Program-made: the position numbers and the translations under genes
Origin: Piliocolobus tephrosceles
Taxonomy: Eukaryota; Chordata; Mammalia; Primates; Cercopithecidae
Reading direction: 5' to 3'
NCBI RefSeq assembly: GCF_002776525.5
Contig: NC_045436.1
Location: 53,911,254 to 53,975,253 of the forward strand
Length of the DNA stretch: 64,000 nucleotides
Shown: positions 11,349 through 22,156 of the stretch, piece after piece
Numbering within the stretch: position 1 is the stretch's first letter
Layout of the letters: every line of letters starts with the position of its first letter
Notes under the pieces: model-generated
What the model was told of the DNA's origin: nothing
Seen by the model: the letters and a program-made list of their open reading frames with translations, nothing else
Databases searched by the model: none

Positions 11349-13604
11349 TAAAATGTACCTTATACTATATACCATAATGATAATAAGTTATGCCTGAAAC
11401 AAAATAGAACAAATCAAAAAGCAAAAGCAGGAATTGGGTTTAATTAAGTAGATCTCATGAATCTAATTAACTTGCCACAGAAACTCCCATTGAAATAGCA
11501 GAGAATATCTAAAAGGGAGTAGATCAATATTATGCCAGTGTAAAAAAAATAAAATGACCATATCAGCACTTCAGAATGTGATTCCCTATAAGATTAATAA
11601 AAGACAAATCTTGTTATGAATAAACATGAATAGAATACATGACAGAAAACCTTGCAGAGATTAAAAGAAAAATGTCCAATAAAATCCAGTAAAATTCTGT
11701 ATTCAGTCCAAAATACATGTAAGCAAAATGAGCAGTCCTTCATTCAATCATTCTAGATAATGGTTGAATCCTTAAACCGCTGCACTGACTGACTACCTGC
11801 GTTTTTGTCCTAGATCTACCACTTTTATTACCAATAGCAAATTGAGTGTTATAAAATGTACATATTCATATGTTGTTGAATATAATGTAAATGATTACAG
11901 CCTCTTTGGAGGGCATATTTCAACATCTTCTATGTTCAAAAATTCCTATATTTTGGCATAGCAATTCTGCATCTAGAAATGTTCTCTAAAAATGAAGTAT
12001 GTACAAAAATATGAGCCCAATTAAGTACATTACGTTTCTTAATATACTCTTACTAAGCAACTTAAAAAGAATGTGGTAAATATATATGTTGATGCAGAAG
12101 GGGTAAGATTTCCAAGAAATAGAGAATGATTAACTTAAGTCAGCCACAGGAAATTAAATTTAATTGATAACAGTGTGTAAAATTATCTTAGTAAATGCAA
12201 CATGAATAGGTAAATTTACCAATCTAAAAAATGATTCTCTGGAATGAGTTTACTTCTGTCCTCTTAATGTTTAGGAGCAAGCATATTTATATTACCTATA
12301 AAATTGTTAGCATGTTATTTAAGGGACCTTGGCAAATTGTTCCAATAACGTCTCTAGAAGAACAGACACCATACTCAAAGATCACACTGCTTCCACCTAA
12401 AACTGAAAGCTACTGACATCTCAGGAATTCACTCAATCTGGAAGTTGATATTTACAAAACTGCCCTGCCTCTACAATGATATGCACCAGCAAGAGTCATT
12501 ATTTATATACTAACTCTCTTGCTCCACTTAACTCAGGTTTGGAAGCAAGTCTCTTGAAAGTTACATCTGAAACATAAACTGAACTGCTGTGGAGTGAGGG
12601 AAAGGTAGTTTTCAGCTTTCCAGCCTGTGCAGTCCAGAAAGTCATTCTTCAAGGATATAGCAGAGAAAGTAAGTGAATCATAACACATAATCCACTAAAA
12701 AATTATCTAAACATTATTTGGATTTTAAAACTTGAATTTTTGATATTTGCATTTTATTTTTATCTTATTCAATTATTAGTATTTACTATATAACCATTAC
12801 TAAAGATTAAATCATTATTTTTTTTCAATATTGTTAGGCAGAAACAGTTGGTTGAGTTGCCTGGATTAATAAAAAAAACTAATCTCAACATGTTATAAAT
12901 TAAATTGTTATTTTATTGTTAAAATATATGTGTTTGTATTAGAGAATATGACGTGATTGACTTCCTTACTCAGAATAATATAAAGCAGGTAATAAACAGT
13001 TTCCGAGGAGGCAGCATAAGTGAAAGTTGCTTTCTATAAGTCAATAGGGAGGTCTCAGAGTTTCTTATTATCCCCAACTACTTTTGAGCCAAAATTAAGA
13101 AAACAGTAAGACTAACAGAGTTTGTTTTCAAGCTGTTAATTTTGTGACAATATTCAAACTTTCCATGAAAGTGTTTCTTAAACAAATACAACTTGCAATT
13201 CCTCACTTATTATTCATTCTTTAATTCTTCATTAGAAACATTATAAGACCTATTAGTTATGCCTTCTAAATATTTTCCTTATTCAATTTCCAATGCTATC
13301 ACTGGCAAATCTCTGGTGTTTAGAAGAACATCATATTCAAATATACACTTAACAAATGAGTAAATATGCATACTTATATTAAACTTTTAAATAAATTCAC
13401 ATTTTAATTATATTTAAAAGAGAAATCAATATTTACATAGAGCAAACCTTAACAAAGTTGAAAATTTGAAAATTCCACCATATATAGAGGTTCACATCGG
13501 TTTCTCACTTGTTCACTTCTTCCAATTTCAATGCAATGGATTTAATTTTTGCCTAACTAAGAGAATTTGTCAATTTCCTTAACTTAAGTAGCAGACAATG
13601 ACAT
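11349..13604. other. Mostly unassigned, with a probable L1M fragment
   Basis: At 11850-12040, plus strand, the words 'gcctctttggagggcatatt' and 'gcaattctgcatctagaaat' match the order of old L1 ORF2 C-terminal sequence, so I call a diverged L1M piece there with moderate confidence. The remainder, including a moderately GC-rich stretch near 12400-12660, shows no gene or repeat that I recognise. Confidence 0.45.
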
Positions 13605-13649
13605 CATGGTTAGGAATGTCAGCTTTGGAATCTAAATATCTGTGCTTAA
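13605..13649 (+). repeat. Possible MIR 5' fragment
   Basis: The words 'catggttaggaatgtcagct' and 'ttggaatctaaatatctgtg' fit the MIR 5' region. It stops where the L1 at 13650 begins. I could not see the rest of a MIR on the far side of the L1 nest. Confidence 0.35.
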
Positions 13650-14256
13650 AAAATAGATCAATGGAACAGAACAGAGACCTCAGAAATACCATCACAAATC
13701 TACGACCTCCTGATCTTTGACAAACCTGACAAAAACAAGCAATGGGGAAAGGATTCCCTATTTAATAAATGGTGGTGGGAAAATTGGCTAGCCATATGCA
13801 GAAAACTGAAACTGGACCCCTTCCTTACACTTTATACAAAAATTAACTCAAAATGGATTAAAGATTTAAATGTAAGACCAAAAAAACCATAAAATTTCTA
13901 GAAGAAAACCTAGAAAATACCATTCAGGACATAGACATGGGCAAAGACTTCATGATTAAAACACCAAAACCAATGGCAACAAAAGTCAAAATTGACAAAT
14001 GGGATCTAATTAAACTAAAGAGCTTCTGTATGGCAAAATAAACTATCATCAGAGTGAACTATCATCAGGGTGAACAGGCAACCTACAGAATGGGAGAACA
14101 TTTTTGCAATCTATCCATCTTACAAAAGGCTAATATCAAGAATCTACAAAGAACTTAAACAAATTTACAAGAAAAAAACAAACAAACAGAAAAAACAACC
14201 CTATCAAAAAGTGGGCAAAGGATATGAACAGACATTTCTCAGAGGAAGACATTTAT

Positions 14257-14690
14257 GGCTGGGTGCGGTGGCTCACACCTGTAATCGTGAGGCAGAGGCA
14301 TGGGGATAAGGAGGCAGGCAGATCATGAGGTCAGGAGATAGAGACCACCCTGGCCAATGTGGTGAAACCCCATCTCCACTAAAATACAAAAAAAAAAAAA
14401 ATTAGCCAGGGGTGGTGATGCATGCCTGTAGTCCCAGGTACTTTGGAGACTGAGGCAGGGGAATCACTTGAACCCGGCAGGCGGAGATTGCAGTGAGAGG
14501 AGATCACAACACTGCACTCCTGCCTGGTGACAGAATGAGACTGAGGTGGAGATTGCAGTGAGCCGAGATCACACCACTGCACTCCAGCCTGGCGACAGAG
14601 TGAGACTCTGTCAAAAAAAAAAAAAAAGAAGAAGAAGAAGAAGAAGAAGAAGAAGAAGAAGAAGAAGAAGAAGAAGAAGAAGAAGAAGAA
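14257..14690 (+). mobile_element. Alu with internal 65-bp duplication and (GAA)21 tail
   Basis: A sense Alu starting GGCTGGGTGCGGTGGCTCAC is inserted in the older L1. It is flanked by an imperfect target duplication, GAAGACATTTATG at 14244-14256/7 and GAAGATATGTATG at 14688-14700. The right arm is abnormal: the segment from GGAGATTGCAGTGAG to GACAGA-TGAGACT is present twice, offset 65 bases (about 14483-14542 and 14548-14607). The tail is A15 (14613-14627) followed by 21 perfect GAA units. Open frames rich in Phe or Ser on the opposite strand are products of the GAA/TTC tract and are not genes. Confidence 0.93.
14628..14690. repeat. (GAA)21 trinucleotide repeat
   Basis: Twenty-one uninterrupted GAA units follow 15 A residues at the end of the Alu. 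Long pure GAA/TTC tracts can form triplex structures and are length-unstable. The pathogenic FXN repeat is likewise Alu-derived. Confidence 0.97.
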
Positions 14691-15211
14691 GATATGTATG
14701 CAGCTAACAAACATATTTTAGAAAGCTCATCATCACTGGTCATTAGAAGAATGCAAATCAAAACCACAATGAGATAACATTTGATGCCAGTTAGAATGGT
14801 GATCATTAAAAAGTAGGAAACATCCTGCTGGTGAGGATGTGAAGAACGAGGAATGCTTTTACACTGTTGGTGGGAGTGTAAATCAGTTCAACCATTGTGG
14901 AAGACAGTTTGGTGATTCGTCAAGGAACTAGAACTAGAAATACCATTTGACCCAGTAATCCCATTTCTGGGTGTATACCCAAAGGATTACAAATCAAAGG
15001 TCATGCAAACGTATGTTTATTGTGGCACTATTCACAACAGCGAAGACTAGAAACCAACCCAAATGCCCATCAATGATAGACTGGATAAAGAAAGTGTGGC
15101 ACATATACACCATGGAATACTATGCAGCCATAAAACAGGATGAGTTCATGTCCTTTGCAGGAACATGGATGAAGCTCAAAACGATCATTCTCAGCAAACT
15201 TCCACAAGAAC

Positions 15212-15225
15212 AGAAAACCAAACAT
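15212..15225. repeat. Left target-site duplication of the full-length L1
   Basis: AGAAAACCAAACAT, identical to 21319-21332. It lies in the ORF2 terminus of the older L1 and marks the L1-into-L1 integration point. The AAAA-containing site fits L1 endonuclease preference. Confidence 0.95.
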
Positions 15226-15248
15226 CAGGAAAGTAAATCAAAGTGGCG

Positions 15249-15261
15249 CCAAGATGGCCAA
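15249..15261 (+). promoter_or_regulatory. YY1-type site at the start of the L1 5' UTR
   Basis: CCAAGATGGCC, with the core AAGATGGC intact, lies about 25 bases from the L1 5' boundary, where L1 promoters carry a YY1 site that positions transcription start. The following CpG seen in young L1s has become CA here. The site is visible, but its activity in this old copy is only inferred. Confidence 0.6.
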
Positions 15262-16261
15262 ATAGGAACAGCTCCATCCTCCAGCTCCCAGTGTGAGCAA
15301 CACAGAAGACAGGTGATTTCTGCATTTCCAACTGAAGTAGCACGTTCATCTCACTGGGGTGTGTTGGACAGTGGGTACAGGACAGTGGGTGCAGCCCAAC
15401 AAGCAAAAGCTGAAGCATGACAAGGCATTGCCTCACCCAGGAAGCTCAATGGGGAAGGGAATTCCCTTTCCTAGCCAAGGGAAACCATGACACACAGCAC
15501 CAGAAAATCGGGTCACTCCTACCCTAATACTATGCTTTACCAAGGGTCTTAGCAAATGGCACACTAGGAGACTATATCCCATGCCTGGTTTGGAGGGTTC
15601 CACACCCACAGAGCTTCCTTCATTGCTAGCACAGAAGTCTGATATCTAACTGCAAGGCAGCAGCGAGGCTGGGGGAGGGGTGCCTGCCATTACTGAGGCT
15701 GAAGTAGGTAAACAAAGCAGCCAGGAAGCTGAACTGGGTGGAGTCCACTGTAGCTCAAGGAAGCCTGCCTGCCTCTGTAGACTCCACCTCTGGGGACTGG
15801 GCATAGCCAAACAAAAGGCAGCAGAAACCTCTGCAGATGTAAATGTCTCTGTCTGACAGCCTTGAAGAGAGTAGTGGTTCTCCCAGCACAGAGTTTGAGA
15901 TCTGAGAACGGACAGACTGCCTGCTCAAGTGGATCTTGTGATAGTTTGCTGAGACGTCCCACACTAGGGGCAGACTGACACCTCACACCTCACATGGCCA
16001 GGTACACCTCTGAGAGGAAGCTTCCAGAGGAACAATCAGACAGCAACATTTGCTGTTCAGCAATATTCACTCTTCTGCAGCCTCCACTGCTGATACCCAG
16101 GCAAAGAGGGTCTGTAGTGGACCTCAAGCAAACTCCAACAGACCTGCAGCTGAGAGTCCTGACTGTTAGAAGAAACACTAACAAACAGAAAGTACATCCA
16201 CACGAAAACCCCATCTGTATGTCACCATCATCAAAGATCAAATTTAGATAAAACCACAAAG

Positions 16262-17276
16262 ATGGGGAAAAAGCAGTGCGGAAAAGCTGAAAATTCTAAA
16301 AATCAGAGCATCTCTCCCCCTCCAAAGGAATGCAGTTCCTCGCCAGCAATGGAACAAAGCTGTATGGAGAATGACTTTGATGAGTTGAGAGAAGACTTCA
16401 GATGATCAAACTTCTCCATGCTAAAGGAGGAAGTATGAACCCAGCACACAGAAACTAGAAACCTTGAAAAAAGATTTGGCAAATGGCTAACTAGAATAAC
16501 CAATGTAGAGAAGTCCTTAAACCACCTGAGAGAAATAAACACCATGATATGGGAACTGCGTGACAAATGCACAAGCTTCAGTAAATGACTCGATCAACTG
16601 GAAGAAAGGGTATCAGTGATTGAAGATCAAATTAATGAGATGAAGCAAGAAGAGAAGTTTAGAGAAAAAAGAGTGAAAAGAAATGAACAAAGCCTCCAAG
16701 AAATATGGGACTATGTGAAAAGACCAAATCTACATCTGATTGGTGTACCTGAAAGTGATGGGGAGAATGGAACCAAGTTGGAAAACACTCTACAGGATAT
16801 TATCCAGGAGAACTTCCCCAACCTAGCAAGGCAGGCAAACATTCAAATTCAGGAAATATAGAGAATGCCACAAAGATACTCCTCGAGAAGAGCAACTCCA
16901 AGACACAAAATTGTCAGATTCACCAAAGTTGAAATGAAGGAAAAAAAATGTTAAGGGCAGCCAGAGAGAAAGGTTGGGTTACACACAAAGGGAAGCCCAT
17001 CAGACTAACAGTGGATCTCTCGGCAGAAACTCTACAAGCCAGAAGAGAGTGGGGACCAATATTCAACATTCTTAAAGAAAAGAATTTTCAATCCAGAATT
17101 TCATATCTAGCCAAACTAAGTTTTACAACGGAAGGAGAAATAAAATCTTTTACAGAGTAGCAAATGCTGAGAGATTTTGTCACCACCAGGCCTGCTCTAC
17201 AAGAGCTCCTGAAGGAAGCACTAAATGTGGAAAGAAACAACCATTACCAGCCCCTGCAAAAAATGCCAAAATGTAA
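16262..17276 (+). pseudogene. L1 ORF1 relic (ORF1p RNA-binding protein)
   Basis: ORF1p is the L1 RNA chaperone that trimerises through a coiled coil and binds L1 RNA via an RRM and a C-terminal domain. The ATG at 16262 lies in the usual context after 'aaaaccacaaagatgggg'. The 1015-base span matches the normal 338-codon length. Codon 48 is TGA at 16403, where a CGA appears to have decayed, and about three bases are missing just upstream. The frame reopens at 16616-16861 with the coiled-coil end and RRM (DYVKRPNLHLIGVPESDGEN), then meets TAG at 16859. After an A8 run near 16942 the frame shifts to 16948-17160, the C-terminal domain (ETLQARREWGPIFNILKEKN). It is dead, with at least two stops and one frameshift. 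Confidence 0.95.
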
Positions 17277-17339
17277 AGACCGTTGATGCTAGGAAGAAAC
17301 TGCATCAACTAATGAGCAAAATAACCAGATAACATCATA

Positions 17340-20300
17340 ATGACGAGATCAAAGTTCACACGTAACAATATTAACCTTAAATGTAAATGGGCTAAGCTTC
17401 AATTAAAAGACCCAGTCTGGCAAACTGGATAAAGAGTCAAGACCCATCAGTTTGATGTATTCAGGAGACCCATCTCACGTGCAGAGACACACATAGGCTC
17501 AAAATAAAGGGATGGAGGAAGATCTACCAAGCAAATGGAAAACAAACAAACAAAAAGGCAGGGGTTGCAATCCTAGTCTCTGATAAAACAGACTCTTAAC
17601 CAACAAAAATCAAAAGAGAAAAAGAAGACCATTACATAATGGTAAAGGCATCAATTCAACAAGAAGAGCTAACTATCCTAAATATACATACACCCAATAC
17701 AGGAGCACCCAGATTCATAAAGCAAGTCCTTAGAGACTTACAAAGAGACTTTGACTCCCACACAATAATTATGGGAGACTTTAATACCTCACTGTCAACA
17801 TTAGACAGATCAACGAGACAGAAAGTTAACAAGGATATCCAGGAATTGAACTCAACTCTGCACCAAGCAGACCTAATAGACATCTACAGAACTCTCCACC
17901 ACAAAGAAACAGAATATACATTCTTCTCAGCACCACATCGCACTTATTCCAAATTTACCTCATAGTGAGAAGTAAAGCACTCCTCAGCAAATGTAAAAGA
18001 AAAGAAATTATAATAAACTGTCTCTCAGACCACAGTGCAATCAAATCAGAACTCAGGATTAAGAAACTCACTCAAAACTGCTCAACTATGTGGAAACTGA
18101 ACAACCTGCTCCTGAATGACTACTGGGTACATAAGGAAATGAAGGCAGAAATAAAGATGTTCTTTGAAGCCAATGAGAACAAAGATACAACATGCCAAAA
18201 TCTCTGGGACACATCTAAAGCAGTGTGTAGAGGGAAATTTATAGTACTAAATGCCCACAAGAGAAAGCAGAAAAGATCTAAAACTGACACCCTAACATCA
18301 CAATTAAAAGAACTAGAGAATCAAGAGCAAACACATTCAAAAGCTAGCAGAAGTCAAGAAATAACTAAGATTAGCGCAGAACTGAAGGAGATAGAGACAC
18401 AAAAAACCCTTCAAAAAAATCAATGAATCCAGAAGCTTGTTTTTTGAAAAGAGTAACAAAATTGATAGACCGCTAGCAAGACCAATAAAGAAGAAAAGAG
18501 AGAAGAATCAAATAGACGCAATAAAAAATGATAAAGGGGATATCACCACTGACCCCAAAGAAATGCAAACTACCATCAGAGAATACTATAAACCCCTCTA
18601 TGCAAATAAATTAGAAAACCTAGAAGAAATGGATAAATTCCTTGACACATACACTCTCCCAAGACTAAACCAGGAAGAAGTTGAATCCCTGAATAGACCA
18701 ATAACAGGCTCTGAAATTGAGGCAATAATTAATAGCCTACCATCCAAAAAATGTCCAGGACCGGATAGATTCACAACCGAATTCTACCAGAGGTACAAGG
18801 AGGAGCTGGTACCATTTCTTCTGAAATTATTTCAATCAATAGAAAAACAGAGAATCCTCCCTAACTCATTTTATGAGGCCAACATCATCTTGATATCAAA
18901 GCCTGGCTGAGACACAGCACAAAAAGATAATTTTAGACCAATATCCCTGATGAACATGAATGCAAAAATCCTCAATAAATACTGGCAAACCGAATCCAGC
19001 AGGACATCAAAACGCTTATCCACCATGATCAAGTGGGCTTCAACCCTGAGATGCAAGGCTGGTTCAACATATGCAAATCAATAAACATAATCCCACGTAT
19101 AAAGAGGACCAAAGGCAAAAACCACATAATTATCTCAACAGATGAAGAAACGGCCTGTGACAAAATTCAACAGCCCTTCATGCTAAAAACTCTCAGTAAA
19201 TTAGGTATTGATGGAACGTATCTCAAAATAATAAGAGCTATTTTTGACAAACCCACAGCCAATATCATACTGAATGGGCAAAAACTGGAAGCATTCCCTT
19301 TGAAAACTGGCACAAAACAGGAATGCCCTCTCTCACCACTCCTATTCAACATAGTGTTGGAAGTTCTGGCTAGGGCAATCAGGCAAGAGAAAGAAATCAA
19401 GAGTATTAAGTTAGGAAAAGAAGAAGTCAAACTGTCCCTGTTTGCAGATGACATGATTGTATATTTAGAAAACCCCATCATCTCAGCCCAAAATCTCCTT
19501 AAGCTGATAAGCAACTTCAGCAAAGTCTCAGGATACAAAATCAATCTGCAAAAATCACAAGCATTCTTATACACCAATATCAGACAAACAGAGAGCCAAA
19601 TCATGAGTATCCCATTCACAATTTCTTCAAAGTGAATAAAATACCGAGAAATCCAACTTATAAGGGATGTGAAGGACCTCTTCAAGAACTACACACCACT
19701 GCTCAATGAAATAAGAGGACACAAACAAATGGAAGAACATTCCATGCTCATGGATAAGAAGAATCAATATCATATAAATGGCCATACTGCCCAAGGTAAT
19801 TTATAGATTCAATGACATCCCCATTAAACTACAAATGACTTTCTTCACAAAATTGGAAAAAAAAAAAAACTACTTTAAAGTTCATATGGAACCAAAAAGG
19901 AGCCTGCATTGCCATGACAATCCTAAACCAAAAGAATAAAGTTGGAGGCATCACTCTACCTGACTTCAAACTATACTACAAGGCTACAGTAACCAAAACA
20001 GCATGGTACTGGTACCAAAACAGAGATATGGACCAATGGAACAGAACAGAGCTCTCAGAAATAATACCACACATCTACAACCATTTGATCTTTGACAAAC
20101 CTGACAAAAACAAGAAATGGAGAAAGGATTTCCTGTTTAATAAATGGTGCTGGGAAAACTGGTTAGCCATAAGTAGAAAGCTGAAACTGGATCCCTTCCT
20201 TACACCCTATACAAAAATTAATTCAAGATGGATTAGAGACTTAAATGTTAGCCCTAAAACCATAGAAAACCCTAGAACAAAACCTAGACAATACCATTCA

Positions 20301-21098
20301 GGAGATAGGTACGGGCAAGGACTTCATGTCTAAACACCAAAAGCAATGGAAACAAAAGCCAAAATTAACAAATGGGATCTAATTAAACTAAAGAGCTTCT
20401 GCACATCAAAAGAACCTACCATCAGAGTGAACAGGCAACCTACAGAATGAGAGAAAATGTTTGCAATCTGCTTATCTGACAAAGCACTAATATCCAGAAC
20501 CTACAAAAAACTCAGACAAATTTACAAGAGAAAAACAAACAATCCCATCAAAAAGTGGGCAAAGGACATGAAAAGACACTCCTCAAAAGAAGACATTTAT
20601 GCAGCCAACAGACACATGAAAAAACACTCATCATCACTAACCATCAGTGAAATGAAAATCAAAACCACAATGAGATACCATCTCACACCAGTTAGAATGG
20701 CAATCATTAAAAAGTCAGGAAACAACAGGTGCTGGAGAGGATGTGGAGAAATAGGAACACTTTTACACTGTTGGTAGGATTGTAAACTAGTTCAACTATT
20801 GTGGAAGACAGTGTGGTGATTCTTTAAGGATCTAGAACTAGAAATACCATTTGACCCAGACATCCCGTTACTGTGTATATATCCAAAGGATTATAAATCA
20901 GGGTGCTATAAAGACACATGCACACATATGTTTATTGAGGCACTATTCACAATAGCAAAGACTTGGAACCAACCCAAATGTCCATCAATGACAGACTGGA
21001 TTAAGAAAATGTGGCACATATACACCATGGAATACTATGCAGCCATAACAGAACAGAAAACCAAACACTGCATGTTCTCACTCATAGATGGGAATTGA
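17340..21098 (+). pseudogene. L1 ORF2 relic (endonuclease / reverse transcriptase)
   Basis: ORF2p nicks target DNA and reverse-transcribes L1 RNA at the nick. The start at 17340 is ATG-ACG-AGA-TCA. The AP-like endonuclease part keeps IIMGDFNTSLS (near 17770) and LSDHSAIKSELRI (near 18025) but is split over several frames. The RT part (about 18760-19635) keeps the FADD catalytic box at 19441-19452. The cysteine-rich C-terminus near 20735 reads CWRGCGEIGTLLHCW and is cut by TAG at 20775, where TGG is normal. Other lesions are a base loss near 17958, an extra A near 18415, TGA at 18908 and TGA near 19633, each by one substitution or indel. About 72 bases are also missing at 21047, compared with the older copy at 15133-15207. 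The length of 3759 bases is close to the normal 3.8 kb. Confidence 0.95.
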
Positions 21099-21154
21099 AC
21101 AATGAGAACACTTGGACACAGGAAGGGGAACATTCACACAATGGGACATGTTGT

Positions 21155-21176
21155 GGGGTGGGGGGAGGGGGGTGGG
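21155..21176 (+). other. G-quadruplex-forming tract in the L1 3' UTR
   Basis: Four G-runs (G4, G6, G6, G3) are separated by single bases T, A and T, an ideal intramolecular quadruplex pattern. G-rich tracts at this position are a known feature of primate L1 3' UTRs. Confidence 0.85.
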
Positions 21177-21318
21177 ATAGCATTAGGAGATACACCTAAT
21201 ATAAATGACGAGTTAATGGGTGCAGCAAACCAACATGGCACATGTATACATATGTAACAAACCTGCACGTTGTGCACATGTACACTAGAACGTAAATATA
21301 ATTTAAAATAAAAAAGAA

Positions 21319-21332
21319 AGAAAACCAAACAT
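21319..21332. repeat. Right target-site duplication of the full-length L1
   Basis: AGAAAACCAAACAT, identical to 15212-15225, immediately after the A-rich tail of the inserted L1. Confidence 0.95.
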
Positions 21333-21561
21333 TGCATGTTCTCACTCATAAGTGGGAGGTGAACAATGAGAACACATGGACACAGGGAGGGGAACATCAC
21401 ACACTGGGGCCTGTTAGGGAGTGAGGGGTTAGTGGAGGGATAGCATTAGGAGAAATAACTAATGTAGATGATGGGTTGATGGGTGCAGCAAACCACCATG
21501 GCACATGTGTACCTATGTAACAAAACTTCATGTTCTGCACATGTACCCCAGAACTTAAAGG

Positions 21562-21592
<31 letters not shown>
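21333..21592 (+). mobile_element. Older L1, right segment of nest (3' UTR and poly(A))
   Basis: This resumes the older L1 exactly where it stopped at 15225: 'tgcatgttctcactcataag', then the 3' UTR, then 'ccccagaacttaaaggat' and an A-run of about 27 bases to 21592. The younger L1 ends with its own copy of the same 3' UTR just upstream, so two L1 3' ends stand in tandem about 0.3 kb apart. Confidence 0.94.
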
Positions 21593-21596
<4 letters not shown>

Positions 21597-21740
21597 TTTC
21601 CCAAAGAACGATGAATAAGGGAAACACTCTAAGATGTTGGTAATTACAAAAGCAGTAATGGAAATCAAATGCGATATACTTGATCCTTTCTAGCTTTCAC
21701 TGACTTTCTAAATGTTTTCAAATTTCTACCGTTATCATCT

Positions 21741-21815
21741 TTCTTTTAATTTTTAAAATTGTGGTAAAATACAGCTAATATGAAAGTTACCATTTCAATC
21801 TTTAAAAGAAAACAA
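21741..21815 (-). mobile_element. Possible short L1M fragment (antisense)
   Basis: The words 'aaaattgtggtaaaatacag' and 'gaaagttaccatttcaatct' resemble a common antisense L1M motif. It is very short and diverged. Confidence 0.35.
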
Positions 21816-21829
21816 AATATTGACTCTGA

Positions 21830-22127
21830 GCCCAGGTGTGATGGCCCATGCCTATAATCCTAGTACTTCAGGAGTCACAGACAGGAAGATTACTTGAGCT
21901 CAGGGGTGCGAGACTAGCCTAGACAACACAATGAGACCCCATCTCTACAAAAAATAAAATAATTAGACAGGCATGATGGCACACTCCTGTGGTCCCAGCT
22001 ACTCTGGAGGTTGAGGTGGGAGGATCACTTGAGGCACAGATGTTAAGGCTACAGTGAGCCGTGATTGCACACACTGCACTCCACCCTTGCCAGCAGAGAA
22101 AGACCCAATCTTAAAAAAAAAAAAAAA
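21830..22127 (+). mobile_element. Old Alu (AluJ-like)
   Basis: A sense dimeric Alu from 'gcccaggtgtgatggcccat' through 'gcactccacccttgccagca' to an A-run ending at 22127. High divergence and CpG loss suggest an AluJ-age copy. Confidence 0.9.
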
Positions 22128-22156
22128 TCTGTGTTGGGAAAGTTAATATACATATA

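Larger units (their letters stand above)
13650..15225 (+). mobile_element. Older L1 (L1PA/L1PB) 3' half, left segment of nest
   Basis: This is ORF2 C-terminal sequence of a 5'-truncated L1 in sense orientation, starting at 'atagatcaatggaacagaac' and running towards the ORF2 end. It is interrupted by an Alu (14257-14690), then by the near full-length L1 at 15226. Its 3' UTR and tail resume at 21319-21592. Removing both insertions would leave about 1.4 kb of L1. Frames here are fragmentary (for example 14971-15420, which runs on into the younger L1's 5' UTR). They encode pieces of the ORF2 C-terminal domain, such as residues resembling WIKKVWHIYTMEYYAAIK, and are not functional. Confidence 0.93.
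15226..21318 (+). mobile_element. Near full-length L1PA retrotransposon (inactive)
   Basis: A 6.1-kb L1 with a 5' UTR of about 1.04 kb (15226-16261), an ORF1 relic (16262-17276), the inter-ORF spacer, an ORF2 relic (17340-21098), and a 3' UTR with a G-rich tract and AATAAA at 21307-21312. It is bounded by a perfect 14-bp duplication. The 5' UTR still carries the roughly 129-base segment (about 16005-16131) that the younger L1PA3-and-later lineages lost, so it is an older L1PA, roughly L1PA4 to L1PA8. Both reading frames are interrupted repeatedly, so it cannot mobilise itself. It inserted into an older L1 in the same orientation. The first 15-20 bases diverge from the usual L1 start and may be untemplated or eroded. 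Confidence 0.96.

Noticed and set aside
14379..14806. Minus-strand open frames of 100-111 codons with long Phe or Ser runs
   Set aside because: They are translations of the GAA/TTC repeat and antisense Alu, not genes.
15690..16259. Several minus-strand frames in the L1 5' UTR
   Set aside because: L1 has an antisense promoter here, and ORF0 is known on that strand of the 5' UTR, but these frames do not start or read like ORF0 as far as I can tell, so I did not annotate one.
19167..19685. 172-codon minus-strand frame across the L1 reverse-transcriptase region
   Set aside because: It is the antisense shadow of ORF2, whose sense strand carries the recognisable RT motifs.
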